Shown here piece after piece: positions 52,132 to 61,463 of a stretch of DNA of 64,000 nucleotides. The notes beneath the pieces were generated by a model. The model was not told the DNA's origin, ran no database searches, and saw nothing but the letters and a program-made list of their open reading frames with translations. Origin of the DNA: Cytophagales bacterium (GTDB lineage Bacteria; Bacteroidota; Bacteroidia; Cytophagales; Spirosomataceae). The translations under genes and the position numbers were made by a program. Numbering within the stretch: position 1 is the stretch's first letter; each line of letters starts with the position of its first letter. Where the stretch lies: positions 27,059 to 91,058 of the forward strand of contig JAAFJP010000026.1 of the NCBI GenBank assembly GCA_013298125.1, given 5' to 3'.

Positions 52132-52239
52132 ATGAGCAAAACTGAATACAAAGGTGGTGGGCAAAGCCACGGAGAAACGAGTGTCGTTAATTTTTTAGGA
52201 AATATGATGGATGATAATGCGAGCCAGAAGAAGGATTAG
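52132..52239 (+). CDS. Possible small protein of 35 residues
   Basis: ATG to TAG frame giving MSKTEYKGGGQSHGETSVVN followed by a short hydrophobic-acidic end (FLGNMMDDNASQ, then KKD). It is followed within 8 bases by a strong terminator and lies in a gap with no other gene, and its composition (Gly/Ser/Lys, balanced) is protein-like. I do not recognise it. Support is only the frame, the start and the terminator. Confidence 0.4.
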   Translation: MSKTEYKGGGQSHGETSVVNFLGNMMDDNASQKKD

Positions 52240-52246
52240 GTATAAC

Positions 52247-52279
52247 AAAAAGAGGTTAGCATCTCGCTAACCTCTTTTT
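52247..52279. terminator. Bidirectional terminator
   Basis: AAAAAGAGGTTAGC and GCTAACCTCTTTTT form a 14-bp perfect stem with a 5-base loop between the small ORF (plus) and the NUMOD4-HNH gene (minus); its last bases overlap the stop codon of the latter. Confidence 0.85.
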
Positions 52280-52877
52280 ATTTATCTTCTTCTAATTTCA
52301 CATGACCCCAATTTTCGCCTGAGCGAATACGGTTGAGTTGCGTGTGTGTAATGCCAAATTGTTTTGCTATCATTTTTAAGCGACTTTTATCTGACTTCAA
52401 CATCTTCTTTATCATTATCACTTTACTTTCAGTCAGTTTGTAATTCTTCGTCCGCTTCGGAATTACTCTATCTTTTACCGCAGGATTTTCACGGTTATGG
52501 AGGGTCATTTCGTCACGGGTTGCCCATCTAATATTTTCCCAATAGTTATTTAATTTGTCGTGATCAAGATGGAGTACAAACTTTCTTTCCTCATTATCGT
52601 CTTTGGAGACGAAAAATTCTGCTACTAATTTATGGATGTATCTATTCAGTGATTTATTTCCTTGTACTCTGATATTCAACGACTTATATCCTTGAATCTT
52701 AGAACCTCCGATAATGTCACCATTTTCGGGGTCATTCTGGAAACTCTTTATCCTTCCATAATTCGATATTTTATACTTTGGTGGATTCTCTACTTCTGGA
52801 AACGGAATATCTACCCACTTTTCATTCCAGAAAGTAACATTTTTCTTCATTCCAAAGCCAATCTTTTTCTCTGTCAT
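52278..52877 (-). CDS. NUMOD4-HNH protein with C-terminal helix-turn-helix
   Basis: 199 residues. Near residues 15-50 is a NUMOD4 motif (EKWVDIPFP...KYKISNYGRIKSF). At about 80-125 an HNH_3-type nuclease domain follows (IHKLVAEFFV, FVLHLDHDKLNNYWENIRWATRDE). The end (LTESKVIMIKKMLKSDKSRLKMIAKQFGITHTQLNRIRSGENW) is a helix-turn-helix of the kind seen in homing-endonuclease tails. Free-standing proteins of this type are found in phages and mobile introns, yet here no split gene is seen. It could act as a nuclease or have become a regulator. Confidence 0.87.
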   Translation of the reverse strand: MTEKKIGFGMKKNVTFWNEKWVDIPFPEVENPPKYKISNYGRIKSFQNDPENGDIIGGSKIQGYKSLNIRVQGNKSLNRYIHKLVAEFFVSKDDNEERKFVLHLDHDKLNNYWENIRWATRDEMTLHNRENPAVKDRVIPKRTKNYKLTESKVIMIKKMLKSDKSRLKMIAKQFGITHTQLNRIRSGENWGHVKLEEDK

Positions 52878-52967
52878 AAGGGTTATTGCAAATTGAACGA
52901 TTATACTATACGACCCGAACTTTTTGTTTTTTTAGAATGTTTCAAAAAAAATATTTTTTTAATGTTG

Positions 52968-55001
52968 TCAGACTTTATAAATCCGACATTCTGCCTTCGC
53001 TAAAAAGTTTGGGGTGAGGTTAGTATTTCCATTATCGTACCTTGTGGTATCTGTTGTGGAATAATAAAGCGTTTTCCCTTTGATTATACTTTCAAACACA
53101 TCATCTGTTCTAACTTTGTTATCAGTATCTAAATTTACAATGAAGATGTACTTCGCATTAATCTTCTGAGTCCAAGCGATAACCTTACCTTGTCCATAAG
53201 TTTTAGGCTCAATAAGCCATTCAATGGGCTGATTTTCAATATCTTGATTGATTTTTTCTGAAATAATTTTTAGAATATTCAAATTCTGAAACAATGTCCC
53301 ATTCTGTCCCCATTGATATTTCCCATGAGTCGCTTTTTCCCCTTCCGAAAGTTGAAAAACATACAACTTTGTATAATGTTCATTAGGGGCAGGGTAGGGG
53401 TGAGGGTCACGTTGCTCAAAGCCCAAGCCCACGTACGAAGGCATATCCGTCAAAAACAGTCCCATGAACATTCTGATTTCATTTCCTTTCAGATAAAATT
53501 CATCAAAACGGGGGTCGTCTTTATCGGCAGTCATAATGGTAAAATTGGGTGCAAATTTACGAGTAGTCAATAAGTGATGATACCTTGCAAACTCTGAGAC
53601 GAAACGCTCAGAACCCACCACCATCGACTGTAAATCGCCCAGTGTTGTATCGGTATCAGAGTGTTCTAAATGGTCTTCTTCAACGCCATAAGCCATCGTG
53701 TTTGGGGGAGCTAAAAAACTCTCCGCAAAATAGCCAAATGATGGTTTTTCTTGACAAATAGTAGATTTAATATATTTATGAATATCGTAGTATTTATCTG
53801 ATTCACTGGTACTTACATTCGGATTCATCTGTACGTGCGACATATCCCCTCGCATAAAATCAAAATTGTAATCTGCCACAAATTTACCGTATTTTTGAGC
53901 CATGTATTCCCACACAAACGTTCTCGGTTGGGTGAAATTTATTTCCCAATCACGATTATCATTTTTACTTTCGTACAATTTTACCCTTGCCAAAGGACCA
54001 AAAACCCTTGACATTTTTTCGGGTTTAGTAATTACATAGTCACGCCAAACTCTTCCATCTTCATCAACAGTTTTGGCTTCTTCTCTATTATCTACTTCTA
54101 AACCTCTATACGGAGGAGCCATTGTGGCGGGTACGGGTTCGTAACCTTCTGAAAATAAATGATTTATAATTTCATTTCTACGTTTTGTACGTCCTTCAAG
54201 GTTATTTTTTTCTCCAAAAAGAAAACGTAAACGGTTCTCTTCTGAAAAGATATTATTATCAAAAAATTTCTCTTTTTGTCGTGGATAATACTCCGAAAAA
54301 GTACCGCCACGTTGATAAATAAAATCTAAAATTCGTTCTTGAACCTTCTCGTGGAGGTTGGCAGAATGGTCAGTTATTTCAAACTCTCTACGTTGCAACC
54401 ATTCAAATAATTGTGGATTGGCAATGGCAATCTCAGAATATCTGTCCGTATGAGGAATAACATCCATACCAACGGTTTTACCCATCAAATGCAAAATATT
54501 TATGACCACCTTCAATTGCTTTTCGACAGTATTGAGATGAGGAAAAGCAATGGCTAATTCATTATCAAAAAATTCTGGATTGATATTCCAACTCGCAATA
54601 CCATACAAACTCGCCACTACGCCACACTCCCAAATGGGTAATAGATGAATCGAAGATTGGGTTTTGGGTAGCGTGAGGGCATACTTGACAACATTCCAAA
54701 AACTGTTTATCGTCCGTACATTAATACCGACCATATTTACTGTCTTTAACCACGACGCATCCGCAAATTCTTGCACGGGGCTGTCGATGGTATTTTCAGG
54801 ATTTAGAGCCTGAAAAAAAATACTTTGACCAAATCGTTTTTCTAAAATATATGCTAATTGTACGGCAGGCATTTGTACTGCCTGTTCTGGAAGCAAATTA
54901 GATATAAAAGATTGATTATTAGCTATATACGAAGAAATAGCCGTCTGTTGATTATTCGCCCAAAATTGGCGAAAACCCTCATACGAGTCGGGAGTGGTCA
55001 T
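52968..55001 (-). CDS. Divergent GH13-like (alpha-amylase superfamily) protein, cytoplasmic
   Basis: 677 residues from the ATG of MTTPDSYEGFRQFW; the longer frame adds a leader in A+T-rich sequence. No signal peptide. Barrel-like blocks: IHLLPIWECGVVASLYGIASWNINPEFF, KTVGMDVIPHTDRYS (like DxVxNH), YNFDFMRGDMSH with D386 as possible nucleophile, FGYFAESF with E427 as possible acid, and EHSDTDTT with D449/D451. The last 90 residues look like the C-terminal beta-sandwich. The spacing of the three acids is not that of standard GH13, so activity is uncertain. It may handle an internal alpha-glucan. Confidence 0.7.
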   Translation of the reverse strand: MTTPDSYEGFRQFWANNQQTAISSYIANNQSFISNLLPEQAVQMPAVQLAYILEKRFGQSIFFQALNPENTIDSPVQEFADASWLKTVNMVGINVRTINSFWNVVKYALTLPKTQSSIHLLPIWECGVVASLYGIASWNINPEFFDNELAIAFPHLNTVEKQLKVVINILHLMGKTVGMDVIPHTDRYSEIAIANPQLFEWLQRREFEITDHSANLHEKVQERILDFIYQRGGTFSEYYPRQKEKFFDNNIFSEENRLRFLFGEKNNLEGRTKRRNEIINHLFSEGYEPVPATMAPPYRGLEVDNREEAKTVDEDGRVWRDYVITKPEKMSRVFGPLARVKLYESKNDNRDWEINFTQPRTFVWEYMAQKYGKFVADYNFDFMRGDMSHVQMNPNVSTSESDKYYDIHKYIKSTICQEKPSFGYFAESFLAPPNTMAYGVEEDHLEHSDTDTTLGDLQSMVVGSERFVSEFARYHHLLTTRKFAPNFTIMTADKDDPRFDEFYLKGNEIRMFMGLFLTDMPSYVGLGFEQRDPHPYPAPNEHYTKLYVFQLSEGEKATHGKYQWGQNGTLFQNLNILKIISEKINQDIENQPIEWLIEPKTYGQGKVIAWTQKINAKYIFIVNLDTDNKVRTDDVFESIIKGKTLYYSTTDTTRYDNGNTNLTPNFLAKAECRIYKV

Positions 55002-55223
55002 AGATTGTTTTATAAAAATGGTAATATGTTTCTGAGTAAAGAATATTTTACACAAAAAATATGTTGAAATTAAGAAAAAAATTGCAAAAAATATGCAAAA
55101 GTTTGCAAAACTATTGATGAATTATGGTTTTTGTACAAGTCTGTATTCTTTTTTCAAGGACTGTTTAAATTTGAAAAAAATATCTTGGAAATGCCACTTA
55201 ATAATTTTCGTAAAAAAAACTCT

Positions 55224-55231
55224 TACTTTTG
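55224..55231 (+). promoter_or_regulatory. -7 element of the ugd promoter
   Basis: TACTTTTG fits TAnnTTTG; it would start transcription about 80 bases before the ugd ATG. The rest of the 319-base gap (55002-55320) is A+T-rich and shows no gene, repeat or other signal. Confidence 0.45.
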
Positions 55232-55320
55232 ATAATTGAATTTAGATTATACCAATAAAAAACCTTAATTTTGAAAAATAAACTATAACTATTTCAAGAA
55301 AGTAAAAAATCAAAGAGTAT

Positions 55321-56631
55321 ATGAAAATAGCCGTTGTCGGGACTGGGTATGTGGGTTTGGTAACAGGAACTTGCTTTGCCGAGACAGGAAATCAAGTAAT
55401 TTGTGTTGATATTGACCAAAAGAAGGTCGAAAAAATGAAAAGTGGAGTCATTCCAATTTATGAACCAGGATTAGAGGAATTATTCCTTCGTAATTCCCAT
55501 GAAGGAAGACTACAATTTACTACTTCGCTTGCCGAAGGAATCAAAGATGCCCAAGTGATTTTCTTGGCTCTACCAACGCCTCCAGGGGCTGACGGTTCGG
55601 CTGATTTGAAATATATCTTGAAAGTAGCCGATGATTTGGGTCCACTTTTAGAGAATTACGCAGTCATCATTGACAAAAGCACTGTGCCAGTAGGGACGGC
55701 AGAGAAAGTTCATGCTGCCATCGTAAAAAATGCCAAAGTTGAATTTGATGTAGTTTCAAATCCAGAATTTTTGCGTGAAGGTGTTGCCGTAGAGGATTTT
55801 ATGAGACCTGATCGAGTGGTGATTGGTACGAAATCTGATAAGGCAAAGGCTTTGATGAATAAGTTATACGCTCCTTTGGTTCGTCAAGGAAATCCAGTAA
55901 TTTTTATGGATGAGCGTTCAGCGGAAATGACAAAATATGCTGCTAATGCGTTTTTGGCTACAAAAATCACGTTTATGAACGAGATTGCTAACCTTTGCGA
56001 AAAGGTAGGGGCAAACGTTGATGACATTCGTAGAGGTATCGGAACGGACTCTCGTATCGGTAAAAGATTCTTATTTGCAGGTATCGGTTACGGTGGAAGT
56101 TGTTTCCCAAAAGACGTTCAGGCTTTGGAAAAGACATCGGCTGAAAATAACTACGATTTCCGTATTTTGAAAGCGGTGATGGATGTAAACGAAGACCAAA
56201 AAACAAAACTCATTCCTACTATCAAAAAACACTTTAATGGAGATTTGAAAGGAAAAACTTTTGCGATGTGGGGTTTGGCGTTCAAACCATATACCGACGA
56301 TATTCGTGAAGCACCCGCTTTGTATAATATTGACGCACTTTTGGAGGCTGGGGCAACCGTAAAGGCGTATGACCCAGAGGCAATGCCGAATGTAAAAGAA
56401 GTTGTGGGGGATAAAATTACCTTCACCACAGGACCTTACGAGGCTCTGAAAGATGCTGATGCTCTTTTGATTATGACTGAATGGCCTCAATTTCGCACGC
56501 CAGAGTTTGAAGTAATGAATGTTTTGTTGAAAAATAAAGTAATTTTCGATGGTCGTAATTTGTATGAACTTCCAGAAATTGCTGAGAAAGGATATACGTA
56601 TTATTCGATTGGGCGTGAAGTAGTGAAATAG
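55321..56631 (+). CDS. ugd: UDP-glucose 6-dehydrogenase
   Basis: 436 residues. KIAVVGTGYVGLVTGTCFAE is the NAD-binding start. LPTPPGADGSADL, the STVPVGTAEK segment and the active-site GIGYGGSCFPKDVQAL with nucleophile C261 follow. The C-terminal domain has FAMWGLAFKPYTDDIREAP. It oxidises UDP-glucose to UDP-glucuronate in two steps. The decarboxylase gene follows (98-base gap with a repeat), so the pair supplies UDP-glucuronate and UDP-xylose for cell-surface polysaccharide. Confidence 0.96.
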   Translation: MKIAVVGTGYVGLVTGTCFAETGNQVICVDIDQKKVEKMKSGVIPIYEPGLEELFLRNSHEGRLQFTTSLAEGIKDAQVIFLALPTPPGADGSADLKYILKVADDLGPLLENYAVIIDKSTVPVGTAEKVHAAIVKNAKVEFDVVSNPEFLREGVAVEDFMRPDRVVIGTKSDKAKALMNKLYAPLVRQGNPVIFMDERSAEMTKYAANAFLATKITFMNEIANLCEKVGANVDDIRRGIGTDSRIGKRFLFAGIGYGGSCFPKDVQALEKTSAENNYDFRILKAVMDVNEDQKTKLIPTIKKHFNGDLKGKTFAMWGLAFKPYTDDIREAPALYNIDALLEAGATVKAYDPEAMPNVKEVVGDKITFTTGPYEALKDADALLIMTEWPQFRTPEFEVMNVLLKNKVIFDGRNLYELPEIAEKGYTYYSIGREVVK

Positions 56632-56641
56632 ATTTAGCGGT

Positions 56642-56722
56642 AAGCTATGAGCCGTGAGCTTTGAGCTTATTTCAAATAATTTTAATTTAAAAAAGCTGAT
56701 GGCTCATAGCTCATAGCTCAAA
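56642..56722. repeat. Inverted repeat of AGCTATGAGC type between ugd and the decarboxylase
   Basis: AGCTATGAGCC (56643) and GGCTCATAGCT (56701), with partial duplications of each arm (GAGCTTTGAGC, CATAGCTC). It is transcribed between two operon-like genes. Confidence 0.7.
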
Positions 56723-56729
56723 ACTATAA

Positions 56730-57710
56730 ATGAAAAGAGTATTAATAACAGGTGGAGCTGGTTTTTTGGGTTCACACCTTTGCGATAGATTTATTAAAGA
56801 AGGTTTCCACGTGATTGCGATGGATAATTTGATTACGGGTGATTTAAAAAATATTGAGCATTTGTTCCCATTGCCCAATTTTGAATTTTATCATCACGAC
56901 GTTTCAAAATTTATCCACGTGCCAGGTGAGTTGGATTATATCCTTCATTTTGCCTCACCAGCGTCTCCAATTGACTATTTGAAGATTCCGATTCAGACTT
57001 TGAAAGTGGGTTCTTTGGGTATTCATAACTGCTTGGGATTAGCTCGTGTCAAAAATGCAAGAGTGTTAATCGCCTCAACCTCAGAAGTTTACGGTGACCC
57101 AACGGTTCATCCGCAACCCGAAGAATACTGGGGAAATGTAAATCCAGTTGGTCCAAGAGGCGTTTATGATGAAGCAAAACGTTTCCAAGAAGCTATGACG
57201 ATGGCGTATCATACTTACCACGGTTTGGAGACTCGTATCGTTAGAATTTTTAATACGTATGGTCCTCGTATGCGACTGAATGATGGACGTGTATTACCTG
57301 CATTCATCGGGCAAGCCTTACGTGGAGAAGATTTGACAATGTTTGGCGATGGTTCACAAACAAGAGCATTTTGTTATGTAGATGATTTGGTAGAAGGAAT
57401 CTATCGCTTGTTGATGTCGGATTATGCTCAACCAGTGAATGTGGGTAATCCAGATGAAATTACGATTAAAGAATTTGGAGAAGAAATTATTAAATTGACA
57501 GGTACAAATCAGAAATTGATTTCGTTACCCTTGCCAACCGATGACCCCAAACAGCGTAAACCAGATATTACAAAAGCAAAAGCTATTCTGGGTTGGGAGC
57601 CAAAAGTTGCCCGTGCAGAAGGTTTGAAAATTACGTATGAATATTTCAAATCTTTACCGAAAGATGAATTATTCAAAATGGCTAATCACCGTGATTTTGA
57701 TAAGAAATAG
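56730..57710 (+). CDS. UDP-glucuronate decarboxylase (UDP-xylose synthase)
   Basis: 326 residues. [16 protein letters not shown] binds [22 protein letters not shown] and the catalytic GVYDEAKRF (YxxxK) are the marks of this subgroup of extended short-chain dehydrogenases, as is [20 protein letters not shown]. It turns UDP-glucuronate into UDP-xylose. It lies directly after ugd, which makes its substrate. Followed by a strong terminator. Confidence 0.95.
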   Translation: MKRVLITGGAGFLGSHLCDRFIKEGFHVIAMDNLITGDLKNIEHLFPLPNFEFYHHDVSKFIHVPGELDYILHFASPASPIDYLKIPIQTLKVGSLGIHNCLGLARVKNARVLIASTSEVYGDPTVHPQPEEYWGNVNPVGPRGVYDEAKRFQEAMTMAYHTYHGLETRIVRIFNTYGPRMRLNDGRVLPAFIGQALRGEDLTMFGDGSQTRAFCYVDDLVEGIYRLLMSDYAQPVNVGNPDEITIKEFGEEIIKLTGTNQKLISLPLPTDDPKQRKPDITKAKAILGWEPKVARAEGLKITYEYFKSLPKDELFKMANHRDFDKK

Positions 57711-57725
57711 ATTTAGTAATTTAGT

Positions 57726-57761
57726 AAAAAAGCCTTCAAAATTGATTTTGAAGGCTTTTTT
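57726..57761 (+). terminator. Terminator after the decarboxylase gene
   Basis: AAAAAAGCCTTCAAAAT and its complement around a short loop, ending in six Ts: a strong intrinsic hairpin. The rest of the 280-base gap to 57991 shows nothing recognisable. Confidence 0.85.
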
Positions 57762-57990
57762 GTTTATGGCTGTCTGAATCTTAAAGTCGTTCCATTCAAA
57801 AATGATATTGATTGTTTGCAGCAAAAAATACATACATAGCGTAGTAATTTTTGGTTATACTCACAATTTTAAGAATTTTCAATCAATTTACCAACATATT
57901 TCAGATAAACGTCCAAGAACTTTTTGGGAAATATCTTGTTTGTAATAGTAAGTATCAACATTTCATAAAATAGGATTAAAACCAACCATA

Positions 57991-59526
57991 ATGCAATACA
58001 AAAACCTAAAATCAAGCGACCTTTTAAATATCCAAACCCTTGGAGCTTTGAAATCTTCGGGGTATCAACCCAAGTCTATTAAGGACGAATTAAGAGAGAA
58101 TCTTATCGTAAAAATTAAAAATAAAGAGAAAGTTTTTGAAGGAATTTGGGGTTTTGAAGATACCGTAATTCCTGATTTAGAACGTGCCATTCTTTCTCAA
58201 CATCACATCAATCTTTTGGGGCTTCGTGGACAAGCAAAAACTCGTATCGCCCGCTTGATGGTTAATCTTTTGGACGAATATGTACCTGTGGTAAAAGGTT
58301 CGGAATTGAACGATGACCCCATGCAACCGCTTTCACGTTTTGCCAAAGATTTAATCGCTGAACACGGCGACTTAACGCCCGTAACGTGGATGCACCGTGA
58401 TGACCGTTATACCGAAAAATTAGCAACGCCCGATGTATCAGTTGCCGACCTTATTGGTGATGCTGACCCCATCAAAGCGGCAACGTTGAAATTACCTTAT
58501 TCTGATGAAAGAGTGGTTCACTTCGGACTCATTCCACGTTCGCACCGTTGTATTTTTGTGATTAATGAATTACCCGATTTACAGGCTCGTATTCAGGTGT
58601 CTTTATTCAACATTTTGCAAGAAGGTGATATTCAAATTCGAGGTTTCAAAATCCGTTTGCCTTTGGACTTGCAGTTTGTATTTACCGCCAATCCAGAGGA
58701 CTATACCAACCGTGGTTCAATCGTTACGCCACTAAAAGATCGCATTGATTCTCAGATAGTTACGCATTATCCAAAGACTTTGGAGATTGGTAAAAAGATT
58801 ACCTTACAAGAAGCAAAATTAAAGGACGGACAGGAGGAAATGGTTACGACCAACCACATCATGGACGATTTAATTGAGCAAATTGCCATCGAAGCCCGTG
58901 CCTCTGAATTTGTGGATGCGAAATCGGGAGTATCTGCCCGTATGACCATTTCAGCCTACGAAAACTTAGTTTCTGCCGCCGAGAGACGTGCTTTATTGAA
59001 CGGAGAAGACAAAACGTATGTGCGGGTAGCTGACCTCGTGGGCGTGATTCCTGCGGTGTGCGGAAAAGTGGAATTGGTTTATGAAGGTGAAGTAGAAGGA
59101 CCTGTAATCGTGGCTCAAAACCTTATCGGGAAAGCCATCAGAACGCAATTTTTAAACTATTTCCCTGACCCCGAAAAAATCAAAAAAGCGGCAAAAGATA
59201 AGGCAGGAAAGAATCCATACAAACCCATTATCGACTGGTTTATGGATGGAAATATGATGGATATTTTGAACGATAGCGGTGATAAAGACTATTCTGCCCG
59301 ACTCAGAACCATCGACGGATTAGACGATTTAATCGAAAAAGTCTATCCACAAATGCAAGGACGTGAGAAATTATTTATGATGGAATTCGTCTTGCACGGA
59401 CTTTCAGAATTCTCAATCATTGCGAAGAAAACCTTAGAAAAAGGCTTACAATTCAAAGACTTGACCGATTCACTTTTCGATTTGGATAATTTCAAATTTG
59501 ATGAGGAAGAGGATGATTTTAGATAG
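57991..59526 (+). CDS. MoxR/magnesium-chelatase-like AAA+ ATPase
   Basis: 511 residues. The ATPase core lies at about 45-320: GLRGQAKTR (Walker A in the form usual for this subgroup), CIFVINELPDL (Walker B with NE), IRLPLDLQFVFTANPEDYTNRGSIVTPLKDRIDSQI (sensor 1 and arginine finger region). The early insert WMHRDDRYTEKLATPDVSVADLIGDADP is typical of the ChlI-like branch. The C-terminal part is helical and acidic at the end (DEEEDDF). Such ATPases act with von Willebrand-type partner proteins in metal insertion or complex assembly; no partner gene follows here. Confidence 0.87.
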   Translation: MQYKNLKSSDLLNIQTLGALKSSGYQPKSIKDELRENLIVKIKNKEKVFEGIWGFEDTVIPDLERAILSQHHINLLGLRGQAKTRIARLMVNLLDEYVPVVKGSELNDDPMQPLSRFAKDLIAEHGDLTPVTWMHRDDRYTEKLATPDVSVADLIGDADPIKAATLKLPYSDERVVHFGLIPRSHRCIFVINELPDLQARIQVSLFNILQEGDIQIRGFKIRLPLDLQFVFTANPEDYTNRGSIVTPLKDRIDSQIVTHYPKTLEIGKKITLQEAKLKDGQEEMVTTNHIMDDLIEQIAIEARASEFVDAKSGVSARMTISAYENLVSAAERRALLNGEDKTYVRVADLVGVIPAVCGKVELVYEGEVEGPVIVAQNLIGKAIRTQFLNYFPDPEKIKKAAKDKAGKNPYKPIIDWFMDGNMMDILNDSGDKDYSARLRTIDGLDDLIEKVYPQMQGREKLFMMEFVLHGLSEFSIIAKKTLEKGLQFKDLTDSLFDLDNFKFDEEEDDFR

Positions 59527-59545
59527 AGAAAATGTATAAGTGCTT

Positions 59546-59644
59546 GTCATTGCGAGTGAAACGAAGCAATCTGTGTGATTAATGGAAGGGTGTTTAAATA
59601 TCATTTCTTAGTCTAAAAGATTGCTTCGCTACGCTCGCAATGAC
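59546..59644. repeat. GTCATTGCGAG-type palindromic repeat
   Basis: GTCATTGCGAG...CGAAGCAATCT at the left and AGATTGCTTCG...CTCGCAATGAC at the right, separated by about 40 bases. This is a widespread bacterial intergenic repeat type. It lies between convergent ATPase and recombinase genes. Confidence 0.85.
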
Positions 59645-59658
59645 AGTAATCACAAACT

Positions 59659-60543
59659 TCACGCCTTCGGGTGTGCTTGTTGATAAATCTTCTTAATTTT
59701 CTCCATCGAATTGTGAGTATAGACTTGCGTAGCCGAGAGCGAAGTATGCCCCAGAAGGTCTTTAATTGCCGTTAATTCTGCCCCATTATTAAGTAAATGC
59801 GTAGCGTAGGAATGTCTCAAAATATGTGGAGATTTCTTGGCAAGAGTCGTTACTAAACTCAAATATTTCTTCGTAATCCGTTGAATCATAACGGGATAGG
59901 CTTGATTTCCTTTTTCTGAAACTATCAAATATTCATGGGCTAATCCTTCTGAGTTTTTATAATTTTGATAATCTTGTATCAATTTCACCAAAGGCAGATT
60001 TATCGGAATAATTCTTTCTTTGTTTCGTTTTCCCAACACCTTCACTGTCCTATTATAAAAATCAATATCACATTCCTTCAAATCAATCATTTCCGACAAA
60101 CGCATTCCTGTTCCGTACAATAATTCTAAGATTAGTTTATCTCGTACCCCCGCAAAATCATCTGGAAATTCAACATCGTCCAACAGATTATCCAACTCTT
60201 TTTCACGCACAAATTCAGGGATATTTTTCTGCGTTTTCAGAGCCGATATTTTTATCATCGGGTCTTTTTCAATAACCTTTTTCTGTAAAAGAAATTTGTA
60301 AAAAGTCCGCAAAGTAGCAATCTTCCGATTCACCGAACGATTCTCTACTTTCATTTCTACCATTGCCACAATCCAAGAACGAATCATCTGAAAATCAGCG
60401 AGTTCTGGATGATGAAAGTCATAAGCTCGAACTAAATATTCCGCAAATTGCTTCATATCAGTACCATAAGCGATAGTAGTATGGTCAGAACTACGCTTTT
60501 CGTACTTGATGTATTTGAGGAAAAAGGGGATGATTTCGTTCAT
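59659..60543 (-). CDS. xerC: Xer-type tyrosine recombinase
   Basis: 294 residues. The N-terminal SAM-like core-binding domain covers about 1-95. The catalytic domain has R148 (GTGMRLSEM), K172 (KRNKER), H240 and R243 (HILRHSYATH), H266 (LLGHTSLS) and nucleophile Y275 (QVYTH), complete. Size and motif fit chromosome-dimer resolution by XerC/XerD rather than a phage integrase. In many Bacteroidota xerC follows rpsU closely; here rpsU lies upstream on the same strand but an unknown gene (60624-61298) comes between. Confidence 0.9.
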   Translation of the reverse strand: MNEIIPFFLKYIKYEKRSSDHTTIAYGTDMKQFAEYLVRAYDFHHPELADFQMIRSWIVAMVEMKVENRSVNRKIATLRTFYKFLLQKKVIEKDPMIKISALKTQKNIPEFVREKELDNLLDDVEFPDDFAGVRDKLILELLYGTGMRLSEMIDLKECDIDFYNRTVKVLGKRNKERIIPINLPLVKLIQDYQNYKNSEGLAHEYLIVSEKGNQAYPVMIQRITKKYLSLVTTLAKKSPHILRHSYATHLLNNGAELTAIKDLLGHTSLSATQVYTHNSMEKIKKIYQQAHPKA

Positions 60544-60623
60544 TTTTTTACTGAGTTCTGAGTTGAATTTGTTTAACCCTCACTTGGATTTTCAGAGTGA
60601 ATGTAGGGGAAGAAATATCACTT

Positions 60624-61298
60624 TCAATCAATATTAAATACTTTTTTTGTTTCAATCTCTTTGCCTTCTTTTAGTACCAAATATTTTAATACCAAATTAT
60701 TACCTATAAATGTTGCTTCCGAAATACATTCAATAATTGAATCACAATTCACTGTCAAATCCAGTTTAAAAGTTTTTTTATATTTTGTACCTAATTTTTC
60801 AACTACTATTGAATTAATGCCATCAGTAGCTAAATAAGCTATTAAATTCTTATTTTTTTCAAAACAAATAACATTTTCCCTTTCAAATTCGAATAATTTA
60901 TTGCCACTGATTTGATAGAAATAATTAATTGAACAAAAAGTACCACAACTCCTTTTTAAAGATAAAATATTTTTATTTGCCCATTCAAAATGTGGAACTA
61001 TTGACAAAGGAGCGTTACAATCAAAATGATACCCTAATTTTTTAGATACTTTGCTTATCTTAATTTGAATATCATAAGTGGTGTCTGAAATAATATATTT
61101 TACTGATATATTTCCTTTTTTTAAAAAGGTATTTTTGGGAATACACTTTATCAAACTAAGTGAGTCATTATTAACTGTAAAATTGTTGTGCTTAATGCTA
61201 TCCGACTTTGAATATATTAGGTTACATAAAATTATATGTTGAAGACCAACTATTTTAAGCACTTTCAGAGCCTTTAAAAAAAATCTATGAGTAGTCAT
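60624..61298 (-). CDS. Protein of unknown function between rpsU and xerC
   Basis: 224 residues. The first 30 hold a hydrophobic segment (LKIVGLQHIILCNLIYS) that could be a signal or anchor. The rest alternates short beta-type stretches with many lysines (ISVKYIISDTTYDIQIKISKVSK, LVLKYLVLKEGKEIETKKV). A few cysteines (SLKRSCGTFCSINYF) may form a disulphide if exported. No family recognised. Strongly A+T-rich compared with xerC and rpsU on either side, so it may be an acquired gene within a normally conserved gene pair. Confidence 0.65.
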   Translation of the reverse strand: MTTHRFFLKALKVLKIVGLQHIILCNLIYSKSDSIKHNNFTVNNDSLSLIKCIPKNTFLKKGNISVKYIISDTTYDIQIKISKVSKKLGYHFDCNAPLSIVPHFEWANKNILSLKRSCGTFCSINYFYQISGNKLFEFERENVICFEKNKNLIAYLATDGINSIVVEKLGTKYKKTFKLDLTVNCDSIIECISEATFIGNNLVLKYLVLKEGKEIETKKVFNID

Positions 61299-61345
61299 TT
61301 TCAGTCTTTGATTTTTTTGACAAATTCCAACCCCAATTTCACAAT

Positions 61346-61390
61346 AAAAAAGCGTTAAAACAAACCATAAAGTTTATTCTAACGCTTTTT
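61346..61390 (-). terminator. Terminator of rpsU
   Basis: AAAAGCGTTA and TAACGCTTTTT frame a 22-base loop 74 bases after the rpsU stop, with T-rich ends on both strands. Confidence 0.75.
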
Positions 61391-61463
61391 GTTGCTGACG
61401 GTTATCGGCTTAATTCACGATTAAATTGATAACAAAAATGTTATTAAAAATCAAATCAATTGA

